From Schistosoma mansoni (taxonomy: Eukaryota > Platyhelminthes > Trematoda > Strigeidida > Schistosomatidae), in assembly GCF_000237925.1 (NCBI RefSeq), contig NC_031502.1:9045352-9109351 (forward strand): a DNA stretch of 64,000 bases, given 5' to 3'. Made by a program: the position numbers and the translations under genes. Below are positions 11,331 through 24,125 of the stretch, in pieces (position 1 is the first letter of the stretch; each line of letters starts with the position of its first letter). Under the pieces are notes generated by a model. The model did not search any database, was not told where the DNA came from, and saw only the letters and a list, made by a program, of their open reading frames with translations.

Positions 11331-12250
11331 TAATTATAACTTAGCTTTATCATGAATTGAAGTCATCTGGAGAATAGCAAAAACCTAGGAAGTAATAGAT
11401 GGTTTTTGAACTGCAGTCCCTTCAATAATTTTCATCTATGAATAACCATAAGGCCTAACCAAGGACATTTAATTTATGTAACGAACACAATAACATCCAC
11501 CTTGTTAACTAAATCTTAACGGTTCAAACTTCCAACTTCATTTAATCCACGATATAGCTCAATTGTCATCTAATATCTCCTGTGCGATTTGCAAAATGAT
11601 TCTTTTCGCGAGTTACTATATCCCTTAAGAACATCAGCAAAACAACTTTATAGTTAACTACCAACAAATAACAAACCATTGTTTCCCTAAGCGTTTTAAA
11701 TGTGCTTTATATAGACTAAAGCCAGTCTATATCGTCAATTAATATCAAGTGGAAAAAAGGCCGGAAGACATTGAATGAGTAGATTTGTAAATTGTAGACA
11801 ATGGGATTTTGATACCATAATTGTATGAAATGAAGGTTTAAGTAAGTAATTCTTAGACACTTCTCGATCAAAATTAAAAACCTCAGACCTAAATTTTATA
11901 AAAACGGATCACCTGAATTTCAATTCTTTTTTAAAATTACTTATTCAAATATCCAATTGTGTCCACTATTAACTTTCATAGTCGTAGGTTTGCCTTTTTA
12001 TAATTATAGATTTCTATAAATGTCAATGCTACTAATTTAAATGAAATATTTACTTCATTGTTATTTCCACAGTTGTAGGTGTATGATTATTCAGCACATG
12101 ATTATTTAATCAGTTTAAGGATCGGATTTCAAGTTTCTGAAATCATAATACAAGATATTCGGCTTAGAATTATGCACGAATACAGTACATAAACAAACAA
12201 CTATTAGGAACAGAAAGCATTCAATTAAATTCATTTGGTATTGTTTGTTT
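11331..12250. other. AT-rich stretch, nothing recognised
   Basis: No exon, RNA gene or shared repeat recognised. Confidence 0.5.
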
Positions 12251-12552
12251 GAATTAAGGTAATATCGGGGTAATACGCACAGTATGCACATAAGCCAATA
12301 AGTGACTGATCAATTGTAGTGCTAGACATCAATGGGGAGATTCAAGTAAACAATACCAAGTGAATCTTAACTTTATCAGGACTCATCAGCAAAGTGGAAA
12401 ATGCAATGGCGTTTGAAGCGAAAAGTACTTGGCTCGATTCCCAGAGTGAACATCAACTCGGGTATGCAGGTACATCTAGCTGAAGAGCACCAAATAGGAC
12501 GAAACGCGTGCCCTGGATTCCACTGCTAGTCACCAGTCGTCATGGCTTAGAA
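12251..12552 (+). mobile_element. Family A ribozyme SINE, near full length
   Basis: This shows the family A order on one strand: head (ACGCACAGTATGCACATAAG, then ATCAATGGGGAGATTCAAGT), tRNA-like region from about 12376 with GATGG-type GCAATGGCGTTTGAAGCG and a B box GGCTCGATTCC at 12431, GGTACATCTAG, ribozyme region (about 12472-12519) and the tail CCACTGCTAGTCACC. The A box is eroded (CAGCAAAGTGG). The ribozyme keeps GACGAAACGC, but stem II (GCACC against GGAC) and the cleavage triplet (GCC) are damaged. An old copy. Confidence 0.85.
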
Positions 12553-13285
12553 AACATTCAAATTCAACTCTATTAATTACTTTCTTTCTTTACTTATTTA
12601 CTAATATACATGGAGATAAAACAAGGTTATGAGAAAAATTAATTTACATACATATACAACGAAAGTAAGTATTTTATTCATGTAATAAAAATGAAGAAAG
12701 AAGAATTGTAAAACAGAATGAATTAAAAATAATTGATAATGAGACAGGTGCTGCAACACCATTCTATCGCATTCCATCTTTTCGAATGGTGACTTTTTTT
12801 AAAAAAAAACGAGCGATGAACAGAAGTTATGGTGAGGTTTATTATTAATGTTGGTAGTAGTCGTAGTAATGGTATCTAAATTAATGCAAATCTAATGTCA
12901 TATAAATAAAATGTTCGTTAAGTAGCTATCCAAATTTATTCGATGAGACTATAATTTGTGAACGAACCAATCAAAATTAAGATGATGGATCTTGGATTTT
13001 GGCGCGAAATCCATTCATCCATACAAATAAATAGCATTTTGGCAAATATAGCTTATGACAGTTCATTGTGAAAACCTTAACTCTAATTTCTGACATGGCG
13101 TCCGACAGTATATTCTGGTCCTCATTCCTTGCAATAATTTATAATCCACGTTTAACTCTTGTAAGTAGACATTCTCAAAGTCACTTAAGCATCGCTCCAA
13201 GTCGTCCTTAAATTACAGTCTCATAATTCATTCTTATTTGTTGGTAATGATTACTTGGTATTACAATCATTATTTCATTACTACC

Positions 13286-13337
<52 letters not shown>

Positions 13338-13489
13338 TCTTTGATTATTATTAATGTGTAATTTAGTCATACCTCCAGTATCAATCGATTTCATATCCAC
13401 TCGAAGTTACTGGTTCTCTCTGGTGCATCGGAACACAGGGTAATTAATATTGATCAGACACATTGCCACCGAAATAATTGAAAAACCAC
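12553..13489. other. AT-rich stretch with one microsatellite
   Basis: Apart from the AT run listed separately, nothing recognisable was seen. Confidence 0.5.
13288..13335. repeat. (AT)n microsatellite
   Basis: An uninterrupted alternating AT tract of about 48 bases. Confidence 0.95.
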
Positions 13490-13660
13490 CTACCTCTATT
13501 GCAACAAATCAGTGGTAAAGTCCCTGACTTTGAAACTGGGTGGCATCAGTTATAATCCATTAAGTACACTTACTTCCCCCAAGATTACAAGTACATCTCG
13601 TTGAGGAGTACCAAACTGGGTTAAGAGTTTCCTGGTGACAATCTCTAACCAGCTAACATA
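13490..13660 (+). mobile_element. Family B ribozyme SINE, eroded
   Basis: CAGTGGTAAAGTCCCTGACTT corresponds to the family B A-box side, followed by GATTACAAGTACATCTCG and a worn ribozyme (GTTGAGGAGTACC, no GAAA) and AGAGTTTCCTGGTGACAATC. Head and 3' terminus are lost. The order matches 14461-14823. Confidence 0.7.
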
Positions 13661-14344
13661 CAGTCTGTGAGTTACTAACTGTCGATATGCTTAAAATCGT
13701 CGGATAAAGGTATTAATTGAATTATTAGATAGTTCATTATAAACTTAATTACCGATAGGCAAGCGATTATTAGTCAGTTAAATGTTTTATCTATATTTTT
13801 AGAATATGGAGATACTCTGAAGAAAATAAAGTCAACTTAATAATGAAACACATGAACCTACGATATGTATTCCAAATACACGAATAAAGTAGGTAACCAA
13901 CAGTTAAACAAGTGGATAGCATTGGAACGAATATGAACCAGATTATAACAGGATATGTAATATGAAACGAAAATCAGTATTTAAAGCAAAATCGATCATG
14001 ATTGTTTATCTTATTAACTGTAATTGAACTATTATTTAATACGCTTATAATTAAACAAGAAATGATAATATATGATTATATGTACTGAACCTGTTATTGA
14101 ATAAATAGTTCATAGGGTTTCACAAAGTGCATTGAATAAACATTACAAAATTTAATGCACAGAAGACACTTGGAAAATGTTTGATTTTTATACCGAAATG
14201 GATGTTATCGTTACCAAATATTTTTGTATATTGCTTAAAAATATCCGATGAAAAAAGAGATATATATTTTGAATAATTTCGACTATGAAATCACTCAACA
14301 AAGTATCACAAAATATATTGTCATGATGTCCATATAACTCAGAT
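13661..14344. other. AT-rich stretch, nothing recognised
   Basis: No exon, RNA gene or shared repeat recognised. Confidence 0.5.
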
Positions 14345-14835
14345 TTACGTAAAAGACAATTGATTGATCACTTGGAGGTGATTAATGTCATGTATGTAAA
14401 GTCCTTCCTAGTGCAGATCATATCCTATCGACCAAGTTGCGATGTGGCCACTAGTCTAGATGACTACCTCCAACCACCATCTTATCTCAACATAGTGCAC
14501 GCAATGTCGAGTCACCTAGACGAGTAACCACATTACAACTTGGTCGATAGGATTTGATATGCACTGAGAAGGACCTGACATACATGACATTAATCACTAC
14601 CCAGTGGTTAATCGATTGTAAATACATCTCAGACCTACAGGAGGTCAGTCGAGGCCCGGATAGCTCAGTGGTGACGTCTCTGACTGTCAAGATGGGTGAC
14701 ACGGGATCGAATCCGTCGCGGAGCATCAGTTCCCCCAATATTACAGGTACACCTTGCTGATGAGTGCCAAGTAGCACGAAACCTGGGCCCAGAGTTTCCT
14801 GTTGACTACCTCCAACCACCATCTTACGTAAAAGA
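14345..14835 (+). mobile_element. Family B ribozyme SINE with inverted head, 12-bp target duplication
   Basis: TTACGTAAAAGA at 14345-14356 and 14824-14835 brackets the whole structure. From the left: an inverted family B head (14357-14465), the 3' end motif CTCCAACCACCATCTTA (about 14467), CTCAACATAGTGCACGC, a forward head (14512-14618), tRNA-like region with A box TAGCTCAGTGGTGACG (about 14661-14676) and B box GGGATCGAATCC (14703-14714), a ribozyme, and the 3' end motif again at 14809. The distance between the two TGACTACC 3'-end motifs is 342 bp, one unit length. The forward copy therefore begins as a tandem read-through from a previous unit, and the 5' part is flipped. Confidence 0.88.
14749..14798 (+). 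ncRNA. Hammerhead ribozyme, family B, cleavage site altered
   Basis: CTGATGA core, stem II GTGC / GCAC and GAAA are all intact. Stem III reads CCT / GGG (one G-U). The triplet before the cleavage point reads GCC instead of GTC, which should block or greatly slow cleavage. Confidence 0.75.
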
Positions 14836-15924
14836 TCTCATCAGTAAAGAAATCACAACTATATCTAACTAATATTGACCGAAGTTATTTATCATGTTTT
14901 AAATGTTTGAAAATCAAGCACTTCTGTTGATTTGTTTATTTATTTAGTGAGTGACTGCTGCATATGATGTGTAGCTTCCATCATAGTTTTCATTTCAAGA
15001 TCTTTTTTCAACATATTTGTATATTTCGTCGTACATTTTGGACTACACTATACTGAAATGTTCGTAGTACATAGGTGTGGAAAACTCCAGGCGATTCAAA
15101 TTAACCATTTAGCGAGATTTATTCTCTGAAATTCAACACCCCCTGACTAAATGAATGGGAAAATGACCGAACTTACTGGATATAACACATTAATCGAACT
15201 TGGGGTAAGTGACTGCTAGATTTAGCAAGAGCAAATATATGTTATTTGTTAATAAATGACATTTGTTTATACAAATAACTAAAATTCAATTTTTTATTTG
15301 ACGAGATATTGAACTCTAAGCATCTGTGAAGTTAGTATTTAAAGTGAACAACCCTTTACAAATTTTGTCGTAGATCTTCAAATCATTTTTTTCAGTCACA
15401 AAAATCTTCAAAGCTAAGTCTTAGTCCACTAATTTTGTTGTGAATGTTGTAAAAATAAAGGTTTAACAAGGTTTTCAAAAAGCAGTAACAGTAAAAATGA
15501 ATAAATCGGAAAAGTATTCCGTCTTCACAAAACCCTCTCTTAAAATATGTAACGTTCTGAGTTTCTGGACTGTGAAGAAATCAAAGGTTATTTAAGCTCC
15601 TATGGACATGTTAACATAGTATAATCGGTTGATGGGAACTGGGAGTTTAAATCACCACTCATGTCTGTACATACAATAATATAAAGCAATCAAGAACATG
15701 CTCTGTTCCCATATGTGCATCGTAACAAAATCGCATTGATGTAGCACTATATCACAAGTTTTTGGTATGCTTGTTATGCGAATGGGAATGGAATTCGGAT
15801 CTCCCATTTCATCCTATCTGGTACGCATGAACTAAATATGCCTGTATAAATTTATCGAAATTACATTTGAGACAGATAACCTGCCTTGTTTCAGTACTCA
15901 AATAAAACATTATACATAGCCTTT
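14836..15924. other. AT-rich stretch, nothing recognised
   Basis: A moderately complex patch at about 15600-15850 could be a worn repeat, but no counterpart was found in this window. Confidence 0.4.
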
Positions 15925-16175
15925 AATCTTCTATTTGCATCTTTCGATTGGTTCTGCCATCCGCATTGTCTTCTAGTATGGTTTCCAAGTGTTCTGCCAA
16001 CTCTGTGCCTTCAATACACTGAAGCTCTTTGCTCCGTCTGACAATTATAACAACTTCGATGTTACATTCCGCTACACACTAATTATAAATAATCTTGTGA
16101 GTAGCGCCCACTACAGTAGAAGCATTGTAATCGATGAGTACTTTTATCTTGCATTGTGAATTTCAGAACGGATTT
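15925..16175. repeat. Unclassified interspersed repeat, copy 1
   Basis: It aligns by eye with 58075-58330 in the same orientation through a series of landmarks: TTTGCATCTT(T/C)CG, then CTGCCAACTCTGTGCCTT, CTCCGTCTGACAATT, CATTCCGCTACACACTA, and GTAGCGCCCACTACA. It is GC-richer than its surroundings. No protein similarity was convincing in either strand. It may be part of a longer dispersed element. Confidence 0.6.
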
Positions 16176-19100
16176 TACCACTGAATTAATATTTATCTAA
16201 TTAATATTTAGAAATCCGTATTCATTTGTTCAAATAATTTAAAGTCGTTAGTAAGCCTATACTTAAACTTGTAATAGTACTTTCGAAAACCAACTCATAT
16301 ATATATGACTAGTACCAGAACATATGAAACGTTCACCTTATCTAGTAGTTTATATTCCAACAGAGACTGATCCAACAAAGGATGGAATATTAGAAATAGA
16401 AAATTAATAAACTTTAATAACTAACAGTAGTTCGCTCAAATCAAGGAACACTATGGAGTTTGAGACGACAGGAATTCATTTCAGGTTTCAGCAAAAATGT
16501 CAACACTGCATTGGACGAATATCCATCTAGCGAGTTCGGTGAGATTATACTTTATGGATGACCTTTGAGTGACGCTAAGGTGATCTTGAGGATGTTCACT
16601 TACTTACTAGGGCTAAATGAGGGTTATAAACTAGTGTGAGGAATTAAGATTATGATTTACAGTTAATGGTTAGGGTTAAGGATTAGATTTAGGTTTTACA
16701 TCATGAACTGACATCAGCTAAAATGTCAAAACGCTATTTAGCCAAATGGATGAGTGGATTGCAATTTAAATACTAAACCTTATTTATAGTAAACGTTGTT
16801 TTACCATAAAAATGAAACTTTATTTTATTACAGTGGCCTAGTTTTAGACCTAAAGATTAAATAATAATAAAGTACATAATTGTCCTAGAATTGTTTCATT
16901 GTCCACTTTGTTACGACTATTTGGTCAGTGACATCCTTAATCTGAACTATCTTTACGTTGGTCATCAATTTATGGTTTAAATCCATGCCATATATTTTGA
17001 CCAATACATTGATTTTCACACAGTTTTACTATTCAATCATTACCCGTGATATTACTTAACTGATGGTTTTAAGATGATAATTTCTATAGAAATAGCCTTA
17101 TATATATAACTATTCCAATTTATTAAGGTTAGTTACTAACCGGATGTCGACTTTATTATTATTTATATTTCATTAATTTACTGATATTTTTCACTATGTT
17201 CTTTGTTTCTATCGGACCTTGTGATACTGCAAACATGATTTTAATGTATGATAATCTTGTTGTATCTCCTTAAATAAAGTGTTTTATTTTTTTTCTAAAA
17301 ATAATGAGAACATCTGGTTTTTCTGATACATGCTACTTGTATGCAAAGAAATTGACTTCATAAATTTCTAATCATTAAGGTGACCAAATACTGAATTATC
17401 TTTACCATGAAAAAAAGGGCACACAAGTAGGTAGTTTATGTATTATTTACTTTTCCATTATACATGTATTTTATACATATATTGGTTAACGTTAATAAAC
17501 CCAATTCAGTGAGTTAAAGCTTAATTTTATTAACAGTTCTCTGTGGAAAACATATAATCGTAAATGAATTTCTACGCCTGTACTGAAGATCAATGATATG
17601 TAAATTTCTTTTGGATACAAAGGTTCGGTTTGTGAATATGGATTGCGATGGCTTCAGCTATGTGAGACAGACGTAACGTATCTACTCGAAGAGTGTTATT
17701 TCATTATTGTAAATCAAATATGTAAATTGTTTCATGGTCGATATTTTCCTGAATCGATCGATATTATTTTCCGGTGCCTGGGTTTTAGAGTTTTGCATAA
17801 TAACTTATTAAGACTTTTTCATTCTACGGGTAGGTTATTGTACGAGAATCTTGAAGGATTAAAGTGAGATTAAAATTTTCAGCATAAATGAAATGCAATA
17901 TAGTTTGCTCTTTTTGTCTCAATATAATTTTTATAAAAGGCTGATCTAGATTTACGGATTTATGGTATTCATCTTTATCTGCATCTACTGAGACATAATT
18001 CGAATGTCAGAAGAATTTTTGACTTTGATTTAGTAAGAAATACCATTGAATTTATCATCTTTGCTTGATTGTTATATAGAAGGTTCTACCTACTCTTAGT
18101 GGTACATAATAAAATGATACTTTTCAACACATCTTTAACTAAGACATTTTTTGTAACAGAATTTTTAACCAATATCTTTGACAGTTGAATCTGCATATTT
18201 TTGGTGAGAAGATATCAACACCAAGAGATATGAGTGATCATTTACTCTGGATTGGTTACAACTAGGACATTGATTTTTTATTTTGATATTAAATAGCACA
18301 CTTGTTGATTACTAAATGTAAACTTATATTTAAACCTTGGAGGTAATTGGAATGAATTGTAAGTTATAAGATACAATATAATGTTATTCGGTCGACAATG
18401 TGGTGCATTATGCTTAATGTTCGTTGGTTGACAACCGTTTTTATAAAACACATGAATTTAGTTTCCACGTAAGTTTATAATTGTGGTATTAGAGCGTATC
18501 AATCGATCAATTGGTAACAAGACGTAAGACATAAGCAATGGGGAAACACCTGATATCATGAAAAAAAATCCCATATTGCAATCACTTGATCGGTGATTAA
18601 CACACTGATCTGCTATCGCTAATCACTACATTCAGACAAATTTAAATAATACACTAGTCTGAAAACATAGTTATAAATGTATCGTAGAAATTTTCACTCT
18701 TTCACGGTAAATCATCATCAGTTAATAGGACACTACAGATATCTCATAATACACTACTTGTTACTATCTGAAATTCAATATCTGATGGTGATTATGATAA
18801 ACATACACTTTTATGAAATGAACACCAGTTTTCTCATTCATTTTTATAGGATAACACAGTTATTAAACATCGGGTGGTATTAGTTACTAGTGATTTGCAA
18901 GAACGATAATCCAATAATGAAAAAAAAACTAGATTCGTTGAAAAAGATTCAATTTAATCTAAGTGTTATAGGAATTATGGAATAGGATGAACTTTTAAGT
19001 TTTTTCCACTATTCCACTCAAAAGCAACGTCAGACATTTCCATAACTTTCAGTTAATCTATACTTTAAGTAATAATTAAATTAATATTTGATTTAAATAA

Positions 19101-20462
19101 GAGTATTTTTTTTACAATTAATCAGATTAAAAAGCACCCTACAAGTCCCTGGTCCTACACAAAATATATGGTATTCTTCAGAACATGTTTTGAATATACC
19201 ATCTTTAGCATTGAAACGTGAATCCACCATCTTTAACACATACAAACTTTCACGGACTAAAATCGAAATCGATAAGAAAATCTGGTTTTATCCTGGTTGA
19301 CACATGTCAACTATTTGTATCTGAAATCTTGAAGGAAATCTAGGAAAAAATGGAAGTGCATTCAATTATCCTCAATCACTTTATATCAAAACATATTTCA
19401 CAGGAACTCAAGTCAATTAAACTAGTTCAAAAGTTCCAACCTGATCGATAGAATATAGTCAACTCTAAGGACATGAAAAACATAACATCATTTACTACTT
19501 AGGGATCAATTAAATTGGCCAAAAGTGAAAATAGCCTGCATGTATAGGTTCATTTTTAAACAAAATTTATTGATAAATGTGTTTCACTCACGAGCCTTCC
19601 AGTGATTCACTTAGAACTTTCTTCTGACTTAAACAGGATAGCATTTCCAAAATGAATTTTGCTAAAATTTCCGTTGTCAATCTTTCTAGGACCCTAGTAA
19701 CTTAAGTCCCAATTTAAATGAAAAACTCAGAAATCATTCCAAGTAGAATATTACTTTCAAATTACTGTTGGTTATACTTGAATACTAATAAACTTATGAG
19801 TAAACTGAAAACAACAAAATCAGTTCTGCTATGATCGTATTAATTTCTTCCTCATTGCTTCTCTGTTAACTGATTCGACCGAAATTTAAATTAGAAAGGA
19901 AATATTTATGGATACATTATCTTTTAACAATGCAAGTTCATTCATCCCATCATATAAGCAAAACCGAGATAAATTACACAATACAGAAAATAAGAAATTT
20001 TCACATTATTGAGTAATTTAAATAAATTGAGTCGGTCAACTAACTATTTATATTTATGCATTTCTCTTTCCATGCTTATATAAAATAGGGGAGAAAATAC
20101 TTCCTGAAATGATGGGGATTTGCAGCCCAAGTAAATGTTTGTTATTATTGTTGAGCCATCTGACATAGACATATTAATTGTAGAATATTAATCGGTGCTC
20201 TGGAAAACATTATTGGCTCCTATTTCAAATGATGTAAGCCTTTCAGTTATTCCGTAAATGTCAAGTTAGTCGTTGTGATTGGTTGTCTTTGTAAGCTTTG
20301 TCGTGTTCTTTTGTTTTTGCATTCATGTTGGTCAGCTTTTTGTGTTCAGTTCTGAACATAAGGTTGACTAACCTTTTCCATAGACGAAAACAAAAGCTAT
20401 GCAGTTATTCTGTCTAACCCAGAGAACATAATTCCACTAAAATCTTTAACTGTCACATTACT
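16176..20462. other. Long AT-rich stretch, no firm gene
   Basis: Two things stand out weakly. At 16667-16693 there is GGTTAGGGTTAAGGATTAG, a degenerate TTAGGG-like run that may be chance. At 17643-17867 on the plus strand a 74-codon open frame (no ATG start) ends near a good donor (ACGG, then GTAGGT at about 17830). It could be an exon, but nothing recognisable is encoded. The rest is featureless. Confidence 0.4.
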
Positions 20463-20870
20463 TACTTACGCCTGTTACCCCTCGCGGAGGAGCATAGATT
20501 ACCCACCAGCATTCTCCATCCGACTCTGTTCTGGGCAATCCTTTCCAGTTATTTCCAGTTGTTATTCATGCTCTTCATATCTGCTTCTATTTTGCGGCGT
20601 ATTGTGATCTTTTGCCTTCCTCTTTTCCGCTTCCCTTCCGGATTCCAAGTTAGGGCTTGCCTCGATCTCCTCAATATGTGTCCTATCCACTTCTAGAGTC
20701 TCTTCCTAATTTTCTCTTCAGCTGGAAGCTGATTTGTCCTCTCCCATAAAACGCTGTTACTGATAGTATCCGGCCAGTGAATGTTGAGTATTTTGCGCAA
20801 ACAACTGTTTATAAAAACTTGTACTTTCTGGATAATGGCTTCGTAGTTCTCCAAGTTAACGGTCACAATC
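20463..20870 (-). mobile_element. RTE-type LINE, 3' end
   Basis: The minus strand begins near 20870 with [20 protein letters not shown] and runs through [30 protein letters not shown], a GKRKRGRQK basic stretch and the terminal RVGWRMLVGNLCSSARG. This is the C-terminal region of the schistosome RTE open frame. It ends in GGTAACAGGCGTAAGTAAGT, the same 3' end as at 9965. It is severely 5'-truncated, with few frame breaks, so it is younger than the 9965 copy. Confidence 0.88.
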
Positions 20871-22532
20871 TATATGATTATTTCACTAATTTAGTAACGC
20901 GGTGGAAAATTTCAATTGTCCCGTTAAAAACTATATTTCAATAACAGTATTTGTTGCGACTGGAGTATCTACGTTCAAATAGAGAACGAAATACAACATA
21001 ATTAACTATTTCTAGTTGGTAAACTGCAACAAATGAATAAGTGATGACATGATAATCAGTTTCACCCAAACATTGTAACAAGTGTCAGTCACTGGTACAA
21101 TAAAGGTTATTTGGCAACATCGTTAATTACGACTATCTAAAATAAAAATAAATGTCCTTCGTATTTTTGTTAAATATTTTCACTGACCTTGAACTAAAAT
21201 CACGAACTGTAAACACTAGACAAAACTCTAGCTAAAAGCAGAGATACAAATATAGAAATCATGACACTAAAAGTGGAACGTTTGCATAACTGAACAAGAA
21301 TAATGGTATCAACGCTTCAACATCCTTGACATCACTGATTTCCTAATTATTTGTAAAACCTTTAAACAACTAAAAAATCACAATTATGACCTAACTGCTA
21401 TAAAGTACTTTTTGTATTGAGGATAGTGTGTGTATAGTTTTTTTTATTTACACAATTAAAATCTACCAATATTAACTTAGCTGTCTGCAATAATTTTTAC
21501 TGAATTATTAAACGATATAAATGTCCCCCAATTAACTTGTTACTTTCTTTAATAAAAAAGCTTTTCAATTCAAGCTAATTGTTTCATGGAGTTGAGGATA
21601 CTTCGAAATGCTGTTATTGAACCGTAAAAACACGCCGACCGGTAATGTGGTGCTATATACTCACGTTGTCTGTTACATAAGCAATCATGTGAATTAATTC
21701 CACTTAATGGTCTAGTTAAGCAGTTTCGAATCTAATATCAATAAGACGTAAAGTCATCTGTAGGATGAACAATCTTTGATCTTTTTATCTCCAACTGGTG
21801 AATACTTTAGGGACATATTTACTGAATAAAATAAAAGAATATCATTATTTCTCAACTATTTGTGGTAAGGTCTAACGATATGAACAAGTAATCTTTGTCC
21901 TTATAGTCTATCCAATTACGTAAACGTTCTCAGTAAATTGACACTGCGTATGTTTGATGGTTATAATTTATATATGTATTTATTTATATATAAAATATTT
22001 TACAATGAACACTGAGCTACTAATAAGTAGCTACAACATCTATAGTAAATAAACTATCATCAGATAGATGTTAGCAAACTGTTAAAAATTTGTACCACTC
22101 TTAAAATATTAGTGAATTACATCACATAACAACAGATAAATTCATTCGACCGATTCTAGTCCATCGATTACTTAAAGTTCCCTAAATACCATATCAGATA
22201 GTCAGATACATCAATAACAGAACAAAATCTGTTGTCCGATACCGATGAATTCCATAATAACTTTGTCCTAACAACAAATGAGTATAGGTATGGTTACAAA
22301 CATTTTTACCAGGCAATCAAAATGTTTTAATGAAAAACATTATTTTTACGCACATTGGTTTACTTTAAAAAATAGTTTTATTGATCATATTCTTACGCAC
22401 AAAATATTTATTAATAGAAATAAACCGAATGAAGAACATGAAGGAGGAAGTCACAATTTATTAAGATTTTTAAGGATTCTTCTTTTTTTCGACTTTTAAT
22501 AAAAATATGGTCACTTCAGTGGTTTCTAAATT
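20871..22532. other. AT-rich DNA and 3' flank of the minus-strand gene
   Basis: The part nearest 22532 is the likely 3' UTR of the gene ending at 22533. Minus-strand AATAAA motifs lie at 22457-22462 and 22407-22412, 71 and 121 bases past the stop codon. They are plausible polyadenylation signals, but such motifs are frequent in AT-rich DNA. Confidence 0.4.
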
Positions 22533-23234
22533 TCAAATTTTCGATAATTCTTTAAGTAGTAAAGGTTTAATATATGGTACGTTTAATTTATTGGTACTTT
22601 TATTCAACTGATCATTTGATATAGACATAATAGACGGATTTTCATTCGACGTATGCAGCTGAGCTAAACTAGCTGAACGTCCATAAGATTTTAACGGATT
22701 ATTTATAGATTGAATATTTGGTCCAGGTGTACTTGCTTTTCTTTTGAATGGTAGTTTAAACAAAGATTGAATACCTTTGGTTGTGGTGAATTTGTTTGAA
22801 TTACTCTCGGAAACATTAAATTCTCTGGATGTATTCAAATAAACTGTATGTGATTTGGTACTGGAAAAAGTTGAATATATTGGTAAAGTTAGTTGACTAA
22901 AATATCGTTCATTTGACAAATTAGACTTTTTATCAGTTACATCATTAGTTTGATAAATAGACTCATTCAATTTATCTAAATTATTATTACTCATTGAAGA
23001 TTTTGAAGATTTTAGCCATTTAAAATAATTATCATTTGTTATAAGGTGATTGCTTTTGCGATTGTTATTGTTTTGACCAAGTACTTTTGGGCATTGATCG
23101 TAATCTTTTGTTAATTTTTTTGCTTGTTGAACTGATATTGGTCCCCATGGCGATTCTGTGAATTTTCTTTGAGTTGAATGACGTCCATTTGTCTCTGTGA
23201 TAGGACTTTTGCAGTTATCCTGTTTAGTTAGATT
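22533..23234 (-). CDS. Terminal exon of a three-exon (or larger) gene, product unknown
   Basis: Open for 233 codons on the minus strand from 23234 to the TGA at 22535-22533. The 3' splice site is TAATATTTATTTAG before AATCTAAC, and the exon starts in phase 0, matching the donor of the exon ending at 31290. The encoded segment is hydrophilic and rich in Ser, Asn, Lys and Thr. It starts NLTKQDNCKSPITETNG, includes SPWGPISVQQAKKL and a basic, proline-containing stretch FKLPFKRKASTPGP followed by YGRSASLAQL, and ends LLLKELSKI. No transmembrane segment or known catalytic motif is seen. The SP/TP and KRKAS motifs could be phosphorylation or nuclear-signal sites, which is speculation. The length of open frame in this AT-rich DNA, plus phase-matched splice sites, makes it real. 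Family not recognised. Confidence 0.82.
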   Translation of the reverse strand, partial: NLTKQDNCKSPITETNGRHSTQRKFTESPWGPISVQQAKKLTKDYDQCPKVLGQNNNNRKSNHLITNDNYFKWLKSSKSSMSNNNLDKLNESIYQTNDVTDKKSNLSNERYFSQLTLPIYSTFSSTKSHTVYLNTSREFNVSESNSNKFTTTKGIQSLFKLPFKRKASTPGPNIQSINNPLKSYGRSASLAQLHTSNENPSIMSISNDQLNKSTNKLNVPYIKPLLLKELSKI

Positions 23235-24007
23235 CTAAATAAATATTAAAATATAAACAAGAGGAAAGCTGAATAAATTGTCATTAAAATCCGTAATCAG
23301 TTTTTTTATAAATAAGAAAAAACAAAATTGTTGTAGAGATAGACAAGTATCACTAATGATATTGAGTGATTGTTATATTACTTAATATGCACTTATTGAG
23401 ACTGAGAATGTAAAATGACAGATTCTATCTCAAGCATTTATGGATAACGCTCATTGTAGTGAAATATGGATGATCTAGACTTCAGTTATTTGATTGAATC
23501 GTAGATGCACATTACGGAAAAGTTTGAACTAGGATGGAAAACTACTTCAATGCATGTTTGTTTCTAATAGACCGTTGTTTCGATTAGTGATAAAAAAAAA
23601 GAAACCATATATGATTGCTTGAACATTCAAACAGGAGTTCATCAAACTGATAATTATGCAACTACCTACTTTCAGAAGAACGTAAGATTTACATCATGAG
23701 TTGTGGTCCAATAATACTTTCAATTTTTGCTTTTACTGACAAAAGATTGTATAGTAATAAACAAATTGAATGTAAAACAAATTTATCTGTTTTAATCATC
23801 TTAAGAGGCTTTACCAAAACAAAGATAGACAAAATGGATTAGAAATGTGATAAATTAGATACCTGCCAATAAATAGCACTTAGTGTTTGTGTTCTGTATT
23901 CAATTTGAAAATGAGTATTCCATTGTTTTTTTTACAGTTAATACATAAATAGGAAACTTTTATCTATTATTTGGCATACGATTTTTAACTCGATTCCATA
24001 TTGTGTT

Positions 24008-24125
24008 CATCAATAACTGCCTGTTTTGTTCCGATTTCGAACTTCTCAGTGATACGCACCCATGACCAAACACAAGGTCGACCCTAAGATTTCCCAGTAT
24101 AGAGGCTAGTGGAATACCTTAAGGT
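24008..24125 (-). mobile_element. Family C ribozyme SINE, old
   Basis: On the minus strand GGTGCGTATCACTGAGAAG is followed by TCGAAATCGGAACAAAACAGG. This is the worn equivalent of the family C sequence GCGCACTGCTGAGGAG ... GGACGAAACGG. The tRNA-like part before it is barely readable. Confidence 0.5.

Noticed and set aside
14487-14822. 111-codon minus-strand frame
   Set aside because: Entirely within the family B SINE; it is the antisense of the ribozyme and tRNA-like regions.
16667-16693. Interstitial telomere-like TTAGGG run
   Set aside because: Only one or two exact units; the rest is degenerate.
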